Source: JBBRHQ01 sp963725315
GTDB lineage: Bacteria; Actinomycetota; Thermoleophilia; Solirubrobacterales; 70-9
DNA: 64,000 bases
Assembly (NCBI GenBank): GCA_963725315.1
Contig: CAVRYA010000007.1
Location: 372,001-436,000, forward strand
Direction: 5' to 3'
Position numbers and translations under genes: made by a program. This document shows positions 1-9,989 of the stretch, in pieces (positions within the stretch are counted from its first letter, which is position 1; every line of letters starts with the position of its first letter). The notes below the pieces were generated by a model. That model had not been told where the DNA came from. It saw nothing but the letters and a program-made list of their open reading frames with translations, and made no database searches.

Positions 1-1607
1 AGCGCCACCGGCCCCGATTCAACATCCGCCTCCGCGACGACAAGTCCTACCCCTACGTCGGCATCAGCCTCGACGAGGACTTCCCGCGGGTCTACTTCAC
101 CCGCGAGCGGCATCGCCCGCGCCGCGCCTACTTCGGGCCCTTCTCAAGCGCCAAGCGCGTGCGCGAGACCCTCGACCTGCTGGGCAAGCTCTTCCAGTAC
201 CGCACCTGCGACGGGCCCGAGCCGGGGCGGCGCTCCGGCAATCCCTGCCTCGACTACTTCATCAAGCGCTGCGGGGCGCCGTGCGTCGGCTACGTCGACC
301 GCGAGGAGTACCGCCGCAACATCGAGGCGATCTGCGACTTCCTCTCCGGCCGCTACCGCCAGGTCGAGTCCGAGGAGGAGCGCAAGATGCAGGAGGCGGC
401 CGACGCGCACCAGTACGAGCGCGCGGCGCTGCACCGCGACCGCCTGCAGGCGATCCGCTCGCTGTTCGAGCGACAGCGCGTCGCCGGCGGCTCGGTCGGC
501 ACCGCCGACCTGATCGGCGTCGCGGCCGAGGGGGCCGACGCCAACGCCCAGGTCTTCCAGGTCCGCGACGGAATCCTCGCCGAGCGCCAGAGCTTCTACC
601 TCGACAATCGCGGCGAGCGGGGGCTCGCGGAGGTGGCCGAGGAGTTCATCGGCCAGTACTACTCCGCCTCCCCGGCGATGCCGCGGACGATCGTCGTCGG
701 CCCCTACCTGCGCGAGCGGGTCGGGCTGCTCTCGGAGGCGCTGAGCGAGCGGCGCGGATCCCCGGTCGAGGTGCGGGCCGCGGAGCGCGGCGACAAGCGC
801 CGCCTGCGCGAGCTCGCCGAGCGCAACGCCCGCCTCGCCCTCGACCAGGACCGGCTGCGGCGCGAGCACAGGCGCCAGCGCCGGGTCGAATCCCTCTCGG
901 CGCTCCGGGAGGTGCTGGGAATGGAGGAGCTGCCGGTGCGGATCGAGGGCTTCGACATCTCCAACCTCGGCGCCCAGCACACGGTCGCCTCGATGGTCGT
1001 CTTCGAGGGCGGCGCGACCAAGAAGGCGCACTACCGGCGGTTCCGCGTCAGGGGTGCCGCCGCCGACGATTTCGCCGCCATGGAAGAGGTCCTCGGCCGC
1101 CGCATCAACCGCTACCTCGAGCAGGCCGATCTCTCGCCGCACGACGCCGAGCGCGACGAGAGCTTCGCCTCGCTGCCCTCGCTGGTCGTGATCGACGGCG
1201 GCAAGGGCCAGCTGGCGGCGGGAATGCGGGCGCTGCGGCAGTTCACCGAGCGCGGCGTGACCGTGATCAGCCTGGCCAAGCGACTGGAGGAGGTCTACGT
1301 CCCGGGCCGCACCGCGCCGATCGACCTCGCCGCCGACACGGAGGCCTCGAAGCTCCTGCAGCGGGTCCGCGACGAGGCCCACCGGTTCGCGATCGAGCAC
1401 CATCGCGGGCGCCGCGACCGGGCGATGACCGGCTCGGTGCTCGACGAGCTGAAGGGAGTCGGGCCGGTGCGCAAGCGGGCCCTGCTGCACCACTTCGGCT
1501 CGCCAGAGCGCTTCCTCGCCGCGACTCGCGAGGAGCTCGAGGCCGTGCCCGGCGTCCCCGGGAAGGTGGCGCGCGAGATCCACGAGCAGCTCAACCGGAC
1601 CGGATGA
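1..1607 (+). CDS. uvrC: UvrABC excinuclease subunit C, 5' part missing
   Basis: UvrC makes the two incisions flanking a lesion in nucleotide excision repair together with UvrA and UvrB. The reading frame is already open at base 3, beginning in the GIY-YIG domain (NIRLRDDKSYPYVGI), so roughly the first 60-75 residues lie outside the window and 534 residues are visible. The UVR helix that contacts UvrB is near bases 385-455 (EAADAHQYERAALH). The RNase H-like nuclease half starts near base 940 (GFDISNLGAQHTVASMVVF). The C-terminal helix-hairpin-helix pair is near bases 1440-1600 (LKGVGPVRKRALLHHFGS, then VPGVPGKVA). The stop overlaps the next start (ATGA), so rapZ is translationally coupled. Identification is very secure. 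Confidence 0.97.
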   Translation, partial: RHRPRFNIRLRDDKSYPYVGISLDEDFPRVYFTRERHRPRRAYFGPFSSAKRVRETLDLLGKLFQYRTCDGPEPGRRSGNPCLDYFIKRCGAPCVGYVDREEYRRNIEAICDFLSGRYRQVESEEERKMQEAADAHQYERAALHRDRLQAIRSLFERQRVAGGSVGTADLIGVAAEGADANAQVFQVRDGILAERQSFYLDNRGERGLAEVAEEFIGQYYSASPAMPRTIVVGPYLRERVGLLSEALSERRGSPVEVRAAERGDKRRLRELAERNARLALDQDRLRREHRRQRRVESLSALREVLGMEELPVRIEGFDISNLGAQHTVASMVVFEGGATKKAHYRRFRVRGAAADDFAAMEEVLGRRINRYLEQADLSPHDAERDESFASLPSLVVIDGGKGQLAAGMRALRQFTERGVTVISLAKRLEEVYVPGRTAPIDLAADTEASKLLQRVRDEAHRFAIEHHRGRRDRAMTGSVLDELKGVGPVRKRALLHHFGSPERFLAATREELEAVPGVPGKVAREIHEQLNRTG

Positions 1608-2491
1608 CCGCGGCCGACTCGACAGCGGTGAAGATGGTGGTGATCACCGGCCACTCGGGGGCCGGGAAGTCGGAGGCGATCGCCGCCTTCGAGGACGGGG
1701 GCTACTTCTGCGTCGACAACCTGCCGCCGCGGATGATCGGATCGCTCGGCGAGCTGTTCCGCCACTCCGGCAGCGGCGTCGAGCGGGCCGCGGTCGTATC
1801 CGACGTGCGCGGGGGCGAGTACTTCGAGGAGCTGATCCAGGTCCTCGACGACCTGGAGGGGGACGGCCTGCCCCTGGAGGTTCTCTACCTCGAGGCGGAC
1901 GAGGAGACCCTCGTCGACCGCTACAAGGAGACCCGCCGGCGCCATCCCCTCGCTCCGGAGGGGCGGGCCGTCGAGGGGATCCGGGCCGAGCGTGAGATGC
2001 TGGCGCCGCTGCGGGAGCGGGCCGACGTGGTGATGGACACCAGCGACCTGGCCAGCGGAGAGCTGCGGCGACGGATCGCCGACGAGATGCTGAGCGCCGT
2101 CCCCGGCGGCAAGCTGGCCGTCACCCTGCTCACCTTCGGCTTCAAGAACGGGCCGCCCCGCGATGCCGACCTCACCCTCGACGTCCGCTTCCTGCCCAAC
2201 CCCCATTACGTCGACGACCTGCGACCGCTGACCGGGCACGACGAGGAGGTGCGGCGGTACGTCGAGTCGGGAACGCAGGCGGGGGAGTTCTACGGCCGCC
2301 TGCTGCCCCTCCTGGAGTTCCTCGTCCCGGCCTACGTCGCGGAGGGCAAGAGCCATCTGACGATCGCGATCGGCTGCACCGGCGGACGCCACCGCTCGGT
2401 GACGGTGGCCGACCGCATCCGCCGCGACCTCGCCGGGCGCGAGGACGTGATCGTCAAGGTCAAGCACCGCGACGTCGAGCTCGACGCCTGA
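1604..2491 (+). CDS. rapZ: RNase adapter / nucleotide-binding protein RapZ
   Basis: This 295-residue P-loop protein belongs to the RapZ/YvcJ family, which binds nucleotides and, in enterobacteria, guides RNase E to a small RNA; its actinobacterial role is less clear. The Walker A loop GHSGAGKS lies near residues 15-22, followed by the family signature CVDNLPP. The conserved C-terminal block IGCTGGRHRSV is near residue 265. The ATG start overlaps the uvrC stop by 4 bases, the usual uvrC-rapZ order. In many actinobacteria yvcK and whiA come next; here an ABC exporter follows instead. Length is normal for the family. Confidence 0.95.
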   Translation: MTAADSTAVKMVVITGHSGAGKSEAIAAFEDGGYFCVDNLPPRMIGSLGELFRHSGSGVERAAVVSDVRGGEYFEELIQVLDDLEGDGLPLEVLYLEADEETLVDRYKETRRRHPLAPEGRAVEGIRAEREMLAPLRERADVVMDTSDLASGELRRRIADEMLSAVPGGKLAVTLLTFGFKNGPPRDADLTLDVRFLPNPHYVDDLRPLTGHDEEVRRYVESGTQAGEFYGRLLPLLEFLVPAYVAEGKSHLTIAIGCTGGRHRSVTVADRIRRDLAGREDVIVKVKHRDVELDA

Positions 2492-2538
2492 GGCGGCGCG
2501 CCCCTTCCCGGGGCCATCCGCCGCCTAACATCCCTGCG

Positions 2539-3445
2539 ATGCCGGCCCCCGCGATCTCGATCCGCGACCTGCGCATGTCCTACGGCGAGGTCGAGGCCGT
2601 GCGCGGGATAGACCTCGACGTCGAGCAGGGTGAGATCTTCGCCTTCCTCGGACCCAACGGCGCCGGCAAGACGACCACGGTCGAGATCCTCGAGGGGTAC
2701 CGCCGCCGCAGCGGGGGAGGTCTCGGTCCTCGGCGTGGATCCCCAGGGGGCCGGCTCGGAGTGGCGCGAGCGGATCGGGATCGTCCTGCAGAGCGACAAG
2801 CTCGACCCCTACCTGACGGTCCGCGAGTCGCTCGAGCTCTACGCCGGCTACTACCGCAGCCCGCGCGCCGTGGACGAGGTGATCGCCCTGGTCGGTCTCG
2901 GCGAGAAGGCCGAAGAGCGTGCGAGCAGGCTCTCCGGCGGCCAGCAGCGCCGCCTCGACGTCGGCATCGCGCTGATCGGCGACCCGGAGCTGCTCTTCCT
3001 CGACGAGCCGACCACGGGCTTCGACCCATCGGCCCGCCGCCAGGCCTGGGAGGTGATCGCCGGGCTGCGCGACCTCGGCAAGACCGTCTTCCTCACCACC
3101 CACTACATGGACGAGGCGCAGCGGCTCGCCGACCGCGTGACGATCATCGCCCGCGGGGAGATCGTCGCCCGGGGCACGCCGGAGGACCTCGGCAACCGAG
3201 GCGAGGAGCCGGCGAGGATCAGCTTCCGCCTCCCCAGCGGTCACACGGCGGAGGAGATACCGCTCGAGGTGGCGTCCGCGAACGGCTCGGGGCAGGTGAC
3301 GCTGAGCACCAGCACGCCGGTGCAGACGCTCAACCGGCTCACCGGCTGGGCACTGGAGCGCGGCCTCGAGCTGGAGGGCCTCGAGGTGAGGAGGCCCAGC
3401 CTCGAGGACATCTACCTCGAGCTGACCTCGGAGTCCGGCGAATGA
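2539..3445 (+). CDS. ABC-2 type transporter ATP-binding protein (frameshifted)
   Basis: This is the ATPase of an ABC exporter of the drug/daunorubicin (DrrA-like) type. The Walker A (GPNGAGKTTT, near residue 38), ABC signature (LSGGQQRRLD), Walker B (LLFLDEPTTG) and H-loop (TTHYMDEA) are all present, but in two reading frames. The frame breaks in a run of five G at 2713-2717. With four G the protein reads RRSGEVSVLGVDP and is 301 residues long, as expected. A one-base insertion is therefore likely, either a sequence error or a recent mutation. The stop overlaps the start of the permease gene by 4 bases (ATGA). The substrate cannot be predicted. Confidence 0.9.
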
Positions 3446-4218
3446 GCGGCGCCGCCCTCGCGCTGCATCAGTTCCGCTACGACCAGAAGGCGTTCTGGCG
3501 CAACCCCGCGTCGGTCTTCTTCACGGTCCTCTTCCCGGTCGTCCTGCTGCTGATCTTCGCCACCGTGTTCGGTGGGCAGACAGTGGACGTGCGCGGCGGG
3601 ATCAAGACCACGACCTACTACGTCCCGGCGATCATCACCCTCTCGGTGATCTCGGCGACGATGCAGAGCCTGGCGATGTCGCTGACCATCGCCCGCGAGG
3701 ACGGGCGCCTGAAGCGCGGCCGGGGAACACCGATGCCGGCCTGGGTCTTCGTCGCCGGCCGGGTCGGGAACGCGATCGTCGTCTCCCTGCTGATGCTCGT
3801 CCTGCTCGCCGCGATCGGCGGCCTCCTCTACGGGGTCGCGGTTCCCTGGGACCGGCTGCCGGCGATCGTCCTCACGCTGGTGGTCGGCGCCGCCTCGTTC
3901 TGCTGCCTGGGCGTGGCTCTGACCGCACTGATCCCCTCCCAGGACGCCGCCGCCCCGATCGTCAACGCGATCCTGCTCCCCCTCTATTTCCTCTCGGGCG
4001 TCTTCATCCCCGACGATCAGCTTCCCAGCGGCGTCATCCATTTCGCCGACGCCTTCCCGATCAGGCACTTCTTCGAGGCCTTCTTCGCCGCCTACGTCCC
4101 GGCCGGCGCCGGCGGCTCCGGAGTCGAGTGGGACAACCTCGCGATCGTCGCCATCTGGGGCATCGCCGGCCTCCTGTTCGCGGTCCGCTTCTTCCGCTGG
4201 ACGCCGAGAACCGGCTGA
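3442..4218 (+). CDS. ABC-2 type transporter permease
   Basis: This 258-residue integral membrane protein partners the upstream ATPase in a likely drug or lipid exporter. It has about six hydrophobic segments. The first is near residues 22-45 (SVFFTVLFPVVLLLIFATVF), and a cluster of segments spans residues 110-240. It carries the ABC-2 family pattern of a charged N-terminus (HQFRYDQKAFWRNP) and a conserved late region, LPLYFLSGVFIP. The ATG start lies inside the ATPase stop, so the two are co-translated. No regulatory signal was seen. Confidence 0.9.
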   Translation: MSGAALALHQFRYDQKAFWRNPASVFFTVLFPVVLLLIFATVFGGQTVDVRGGIKTTTYYVPAIITLSVISATMQSLAMSLTIAREDGRLKRGRGTPMPAWVFVAGRVGNAIVVSLLMLVLLAAIGGLLYGVAVPWDRLPAIVLTLVVGAASFCCLGVALTALIPSQDAAAPIVNAILLPLYFLSGVFIPDDQLPSGVIHFADAFPIRHFFEAFFAAYVPAGAGGSGVEWDNLAIVAIWGIAGLLFAVRFFRWTPRTG

Positions 4219-4298
4219 GGCGTACCGCGGCGGATGGCTGACGCGTGCCGCGGCGGATGCGGCGACACGCGTCGCCCCGCCCGTATAGCCTGCCCGCC

Positions 4299-4661
4299 GT
4301 GCTGCATCACGTCCGCCTCGAGGTCGGTGACCTCGAAAAGAGCGCCGCCTTCTACGACTCGCTGCTGGCCCCGCTGGGTTGGCGGCGCCACTTCGAGCGC
4401 GACGAGACCGTCGGCTGGGGCATCGCGAAGCCCGTCTTCTTCATCTCCGCCCACCACCCGCCCTGCCCGGGGTTCGGCCTGATCTCCTTTTCGGCGAAGG
4501 GGATCGCTGCGGTCCGGGCGGCGTGGGAGGGGGGAGTCGCCGCCGGCGGCAAGAGCACCGGCGAGCCGGGCGAGGCCCGAGGTCACGGCTCGGGCAGCTA
4601 CTCGGCGTTCCTCCAGGACCCCAACGGCTACGACGTCGAAATCACCATCGGCCCCGACTGA
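4299..4661 (+). CDS. VOC family (glyoxalase/bleomycin-resistance fold) protein
   Basis: This 120-residue single-domain vicinal-oxygen-chelate protein begins VLHHVRLEVGDLEKSAAFYD, the standard first beta-alpha-beta unit with an N-terminal metal-binding His. It ends with LQDPNGYDVEITIGPD, the usual C-terminal strand carrying the last metal ligand Glu. The GTG at 4299 was chosen because the homology begins there; an upstream GTG at 4245 would add 18 residues that look non-native. The substrate is unknown, and members range from lyases to antibiotic-binding proteins. Confidence 0.85.
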   Translation: MLHHVRLEVGDLEKSAAFYDSLLAPLGWRRHFERDETVGWGIAKPVFFISAHHPPCPGFGLISFSAKGIAAVRAAWEGGVAAGGKSTGEPGEARGHGSGSYSAFLQDPNGYDVEITIGPD

Positions 4662-4707
4662 TCGTCGCGAACTCCATAAGATCGAGGTACCAACGATCTC
4701 GGACCCC

Positions 4708-4714
4708 AGGAGGA
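4708..4714 (+). promoter_or_regulatory. Strong ribosome binding site of gap
   Basis: AGGAGGA sits 9 bases before the gap ATG at 4724. It is one of the few perfect Shine-Dalgarno sequences in the window, which fits a highly expressed glycolytic gene. An out-of-frame ATG at 4716 lies between it and the start. Confidence 0.7.
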
Positions 4715-4723
4715 AATGACTGA

Positions 4724-5752
<1,029 letters not shown>

Positions 5753-5767
5753 GCTCCCGCGGCAGCC

Positions 5768-6986
5768 TTGAGCGGATCCAAGGCAAGCGTCCGTGACGCC
5801 GACGTCGCGGGCAAGCGGGTGCTGGTGCGAGTCGACTTCAACGTGCCCCTGGCCGGAGGGGAGGTCGAGGACGACACCCGGATCAGGGCGGCGCTGCCGA
5901 CGATCGAGCTGCTGAGGAGCCGCGGCGCCAAGGTCATCCTCGTTTCCCACCTCGGGCGACCGGGAGGAGAGCCCGACCCGGCGCTCTCGATGAGGCCGGT
6001 GGCCGAGCGGCTCTCGGAGCTGCTCTCCGCGCAGGTCGAGCTCGCCCCCGAGGTCGTCGGCGAGCGGGCGGCGGCGATGTCCCGGGCGCTGGAGCCGGGA
6101 GGGGTCCTGCTGCTCGAGAACAGCCGCTACGAGCCCGGGGAGACCGCCAACGACGCCGAGCTGGCGGCCGACCTTGCCGAGCTCGGCCGAGGTCTACGTC
6201 AACGACGCCTTCGGGGCGGCGCACCGCGCCCATGCGACGACCGAGGGGGTCGCTCACCGGCTTCCCGCCTACGCCGGCCTCCTGCTCGAGCGTGAGCTCG
6301 AGCAGCTGGGCCGCGTGGCCGCCGATCCCGAGCGCCCCCTGGTGGTCGTCCTCGGCGGTGCCAAGGTCAGCGACAAGGTCGGGGTGATCGACCGCTTCCT
6401 CGAGACCGCCGACGAGATCCTGATCGGCGGAGCGATGTGCTTCAGCTTCTTCCGCGCCCAGGGGCACTCCACCGGCGACTCGCTGGTCGAGGAGGCGGGG
6501 GTCGAGCTCGCCGCCAAGGCGCTCGAGAAGGCCGAGCGCAGCGACTGCGATCTGCGCCTCCCGGTGGATCTGGTGCTCGGCGACCGCTTCGATGCGGAGG
6601 CGGAGCGCCGGGTCTCCGACGGAACCGAGGTCCCCGATGGCTGGATGGGCCTCGACATCGGCCCCCGCACGGCGCGCGATTACGCGGCACAGGTCTCGGC
6701 TGCCGGGACGGTGCTCTGGAACGGTCCGATGGGCGCCTTCGAGCTGCAGCCGTTCGCCGACGGCACCAGGGTCCTGGCCGAGGCGGTTGCCGAGAGCGAG
6801 GCGACCACCGTGGTTGGCGGCGGCGACTCGGTCGCCGCGCTTCGGCAGTTCGGCCTCGCCGATCGGGTCGACTGGCTGAGCACCGGCGGCGGTGCCTCGC
6901 TGGAGCTGCTCGAGGGCAAGCGGCTTCCGGGGGTCGAGGCGCTGATCGATGCCAAGACCGAGGCGAAGGGAGGCGCGCGATCGTGA
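5768..6986 (+). CDS. pgk: Phosphoglycerate kinase (one frameshift)
   Basis: Pgk transfers phosphate between 1,3-bisphosphoglycerate and ADP. The N-terminal motif GKRVLVRVDFNVPL and the substrate-binding region VSHLGRPGG are in the first frame. The hinge motif VYVNDAFGAAHR and the C-terminal nucleotide-binding loop VVGGGDSVAA are in the second frame. The switch occurs at 6185-6188, where CTCGGCC has one base too many. The corrected length of 405 residues is typical. The best start is the TTG at 5768, 15 bases after the gap stop, with a weak ribosome site. Its TGA overlaps the GTG of tpiA. Confidence 0.94.
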
Positions 6987-7738
6987 GCGAAAGACGGCCC
7001 TACGTCGCAGCGAACTGGAAGATGAGCAAGACGGTGGCCGAGGCCGAGCAGTACCTCGGCGCCTTCCTGCCCGGGGCGCCCGGCGCCGACGGCCCGGAGG
7101 TCGTGATCTGCCCCTCCTTCCTCGCCCTGCGCGCAGTGGCCGAGCGCTGCTCCGGCACCGCGGTCAGGGTCGCCGCCCAGAACGTGCACGAGGAGGCCTC
7201 GGGCGCCTTCACCGGCGAGGTCTCGGCGCCGATGCTGCTCGAAGCGGGGGCCGACGCGGTCATCCTCGGTCACTCCGAGCGGCGGCAGCTGTTCGGCGAG
7301 ACCGACGAGGCCCTGGCCCGCAAGGTCCCGGCCGCGCTCGCGGCCGGGCTGGAGCCGATCCTCTGCGTCGGCGAGACCGAGGAGGCCCGGGACGCCGACC
7401 AGACCGAGGCCGTGCTCGAGCGGCAGATCCAGGCCGACCTCGAGGGGGTGGAGGGCGCCGGGATGTCGCGGCTGGTCGTCGCCTACGAGCCGATCTGGGC
7501 GATCGGGACGGGCCGCACGGCGACGCCCGAGCAGGCGCAGGAGGCGATCGCCTTCATCCGCGACTTGCTCCGCGCCCGCGGCGGCGACGCCGACCGGGTG
7601 CGGATCCTCTACGGCGGCTCGGTCAAGCCGGGCAACGCGGCCGAGCTGATGGCGCAGGCCGACATCGACGGGGCCCTGGTCGGCGGGGCCTCGCTCGATC
7701 CGGAGGACTTCGCGGCGATCGTCGCGGCTGCCGGATGA
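6983..7738 (+). CDS. tpiA: Triosephosphate isomerase
   Basis: This 251-residue TIM-barrel enzyme interconverts dihydroxyacetone phosphate and glyceraldehyde-3-phosphate. Visible landmarks are the substrate Lys in AANWKM (near residue 13), the catalytic His in ILGHSERR (near residue 97), the catalytic Glu in VAYEPIWAIGTG (near residue 167) and the phosphate-binding YGGSVKPGN. It starts with GTG overlapping the pgk stop and ends overlapping the gpmI ATG, so the three genes are tightly coupled. Confidence 0.97.
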   Translation: MSERRPYVAANWKMSKTVAEAEQYLGAFLPGAPGADGPEVVICPSFLALRAVAERCSGTAVRVAAQNVHEEASGAFTGEVSAPMLLEAGADAVILGHSERRQLFGETDEALARKVPAALAAGLEPILCVGETEEARDADQTEAVLERQIQADLEGVEGAGMSRLVVAYEPIWAIGTGRTATPEQAQEAIAFIRDLLRARGGDADRVRILYGGSVKPGNAAELMAQADIDGALVGGASLDPEDFAAIVAAAG

Positions 7739-9267
7739 GCGGCCCCACGCAGCTGCCGGTGCCCTCGCTGGCGCTGGTGGTCCTCGACGGCTGGGGGATC
7801 GCGGCGGCCGGCCCCGGGAACGCGATCTCGCTCGCCGAGACCCCGAACTTCGATCGCCTCTGGTCGGAGTTCCCGCATACGCAGCTCTCCGCGCAGGGGC
7901 GCGACGTGGGACTGCCCGACGGGCAGATGGGCAACTCGGAGGTCGGCCATCTCAACCTCGGCGCCGGGGCGGTCGTCAAGCAGGACCTGACCAGGATCGA
8001 CGACGCGATCGCCGACGGCAGCTTCTTCGAGAACGCGCCCCTGCGGGCCGCCTGCGAGCGGGCCCGCTCGGGTCCCGGCAAGCGCCTGCATCTGCTCGGC
8101 CTCGTCTCCGACGGCGGCGTGCACTCGGGCTGGGAGCACCTCGAGGCCAGCATCGAGATGGCGGCCCAGGAAGGCGTCCCCGAGGTGGTCTTCCACGCCT
8201 TCACCGACGGCCGCGACACCCTGCCGACCGCCGGGCGCGGCTACCTCGCGGAGCTCGAGCGCTGGCTCCGTCAGGCGGGGCGGATCGGGACCGTCGCGGG
8301 GCGCTTCTATGCGATGGACCGCGACACCCGCTGGGAGCGGATCAAGCTCGCCTACGACGCGATCGTCCACGGCGAGGGGCTCTCGGCCGTGAGTGCCGAC
8401 GCCGCGATCGCCGACGCCTACGAGCGCGGTGAGACCGACGAGTTCGTCAAGCCGACCGTGATCGGCGACTACCGCGGCATGGCCGAGGGCGACGTCGCCT
8501 TCTTCGTCAACTTCCGCCCCGATCGCGCCCGCGAGATGACCATGGCGCTGGCGGATCGCGAGTTCGACGGCTTCTCGCGCTCCGGCGGCCCGCTGATCGA
8601 CCTGACCACGATGACCTCCTACCGCAAGGGCTGGGGATATCCCGTGGCCTTTGCCGAGGAGCGGCCGAAGACGACGATCGCGGAGGTCGTCTCGGAGGCG
8701 GGCGGTAGGCAGCTGCACGTTGCGGAGACCGAGAAGTACGCCCACGTCACCTACTTCTTCAACGGGGGTCGCGAGCAGGAGTGGGAGGGGGAGGAGCGCT
8801 TCCTGGTGCCGTCTCCCCGCGATGTCCCCACCTACGACCAGAAGCCCGAGATGAGCGCCCGGGGGGCCGCCGACGCCTTTGCGGGCGCCTGGAGCGAGGA
8901 CGGGTTCCGGTTCGGGATCATCAACTTCGCCAACTCCGACATGGTCGGCCACACCGGCGTCATCCCGGCGGCGGTGAAGGGGGTCACGGAGGTCGACTCC
9001 TGCCTGGGAGAGGTCGTCGACGCCGTCCACTCGAGCGGCGGCGCCTGCATCATCACGGCCGACCACGGCAACTCCGACCACATGCTCGAGCCCGACGGCT
9101 CCCCCAACACCGCCCACTCGCTCAACCCCGTGCCGCTGATCGTCACCGCGACCGGCGTCTCGCTGCGCGACGGCGGCATCCTCGCCGACGTCGCCCCGAC
9201 CGCGCTCGAGCTGCTCGGAATCCCGCAGCCGCCCGAGATGACAGGGCGCTCGCTGCTCCGGGACTGA
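7735..9267 (+). CDS. gpmI: 2,3-bisphosphoglycerate-independent phosphoglycerate mutase
   Basis: GpmI interconverts 3- and 2-phosphoglycerate using two Mn ions and a phosphoserine intermediate. The protein has 510 residues. It starts with the metal-binding LVVLDGWG and has the phosphorylated Ser in MGNSEVGH (near residue 65). Later metal ligands are in FRPDRAREM, NFANSDMVGHTG and ITADHGNSD. Placing gpmI directly after tpiA completes a lower-glycolysis operon. The gene is intact, unlike gap and pgk just upstream. Confidence 0.97.
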   Translation: MSGPTQLPVPSLALVVLDGWGIAAAGPGNAISLAETPNFDRLWSEFPHTQLSAQGRDVGLPDGQMGNSEVGHLNLGAGAVVKQDLTRIDDAIADGSFFENAPLRAACERARSGPGKRLHLLGLVSDGGVHSGWEHLEASIEMAAQEGVPEVVFHAFTDGRDTLPTAGRGYLAELERWLRQAGRIGTVAGRFYAMDRDTRWERIKLAYDAIVHGEGLSAVSADAAIADAYERGETDEFVKPTVIGDYRGMAEGDVAFFVNFRPDRAREMTMALADREFDGFSRSGGPLIDLTTMTSYRKGWGYPVAFAEERPKTTIAEVVSEAGGRQLHVAETEKYAHVTYFFNGGREQEWEGEERFLVPSPRDVPTYDQKPEMSARGAADAFAGAWSEDGFRFGIINFANSDMVGHTGVIPAAVKGVTEVDSCLGEVVDAVHSSGGACIITADHGNSDHMLEPDGSPNTAHSLNPVPLIVTATGVSLRDGGILADVAPTALELLGIPQPPEMTGRSLLRD

Positions 9268-9280
9268 GGCGCCCCGGCGG

Positions 9281-9823
9281 TCAGCTGTCCTCGGCGAGGA
9301 TCGCGTAGATCTGCCGGCGGGCGGTATCGAGCGCCTCGCGGGCGCGTGAGCGCTGGTCCTCCGTGCCGGCCCGGCCGACCTGGAGCGCCGCGGCACGGAG
9401 GGCGAAGAAGGACTCCCGCAGCCGGACCTCGTCCTGACCGGCCCCGGCGTTGACCTCCTCCCACGGGAGGGGGCCGGTGCGCTCCCCGGCGGCCTGCCTC
9501 CCCTCGTCCGTGAGCGAGAACTCGCGCTTTCCCTCGGACTCGGCGCCGCTGATCAGTCCGGTTTCCTCGAGCAGCTGCAGGGTCGGGTAGATCGAGCCGG
9601 CGCTGGGGCGCCAGATGCCGCCGCTGCGCTCCTCGACCTCCTTGATCATCTCGTACCCGTGCATCGGCTTCTCGTCGAGCAGGGCGAGCACCGCTGCCTT
9701 GACGTCGCCCCGGCGGGCGCGGGGACCGCCCCGGCCGAACTGCCGCCGGCCGTATCCGTGCCGGCGGCGATCCCGTCGACGTGGTCCGGCGAATCCCCGC
9801 TCGCGTTCGAATTTGTCGTACAT
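9281..9823 (-). CDS. PadR family transcriptional regulator
   Basis: This 180-residue protein has a basic N-terminal extension rich in Arg and Gly (residues 5-38), followed by a PadR winged helix near residues 40-115 (VKAAVLALLDEKPMHGYEM, then GSIYPTLQLLEETGL). A C-terminal helical tail probably dimerises. PadR proteins usually repress nearby efflux or detoxification genes and often their own promoter. Here the only neighbour is gpmI (convergent) and tgt (divergent side), so autoregulation is the likeliest visible role. The ATG at 9823 follows the promoter region holding a palindrome. Confidence 0.88.
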   Translation of the reverse strand: MYDKFERERGFAGPRRRDRRRHGYGRRQFGRGGPRARRGDVKAAVLALLDEKPMHGYEMIKEVEERSGGIWRPSAGSIYPTLQLLEETGLISGAESEGKREFSLTDEGRQAAGERTGPLPWEEVNAGAGQDEVRLRESFFALRAAALQVGRAGTEDQRSRAREALDTARRQIYAILAEDS

Positions 9824-9853
9824 GCCTTGCGTCCTTCTGTTGACGACAGTACG

Positions 9854-9863
9854 CGATATATCG
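9854..9863. promoter_or_regulatory. Candidate PadR operator (AT-rich palindrome)
   Basis: CGATATATCG is a perfect 10-base palindrome, and its AT content stands out in a very GC-rich stretch. It lies 31 bases upstream of the padR-like ATG on the minus strand. A TA-rich palindrome next to a PadR gene is a plausible autoregulatory site, but binding is inferred. Confidence 0.5.
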
Positions 9864-9989
9864 TAACAGTTCGCTCCTGGGCAGCCGCTTGACCCGGTTT
9901 TCGCTTCACCCAAGCCCGAGGAGCGCAAGCTGACCAGGATCGAGATCGGCAGCGGCGCAGTCCGCCGGGGCCCCAATACGCTGGCGGCG

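Noticed and set aside
144..1583. Long open frame of 479 codons on the minus strand opposite uvrC
   Set aside because: It is a shadow of uvrC caused by high GC, with low-complexity composition and no recognisable motif. The same applies to most long antisense frames here, for example opposite ccmF and sucCD.
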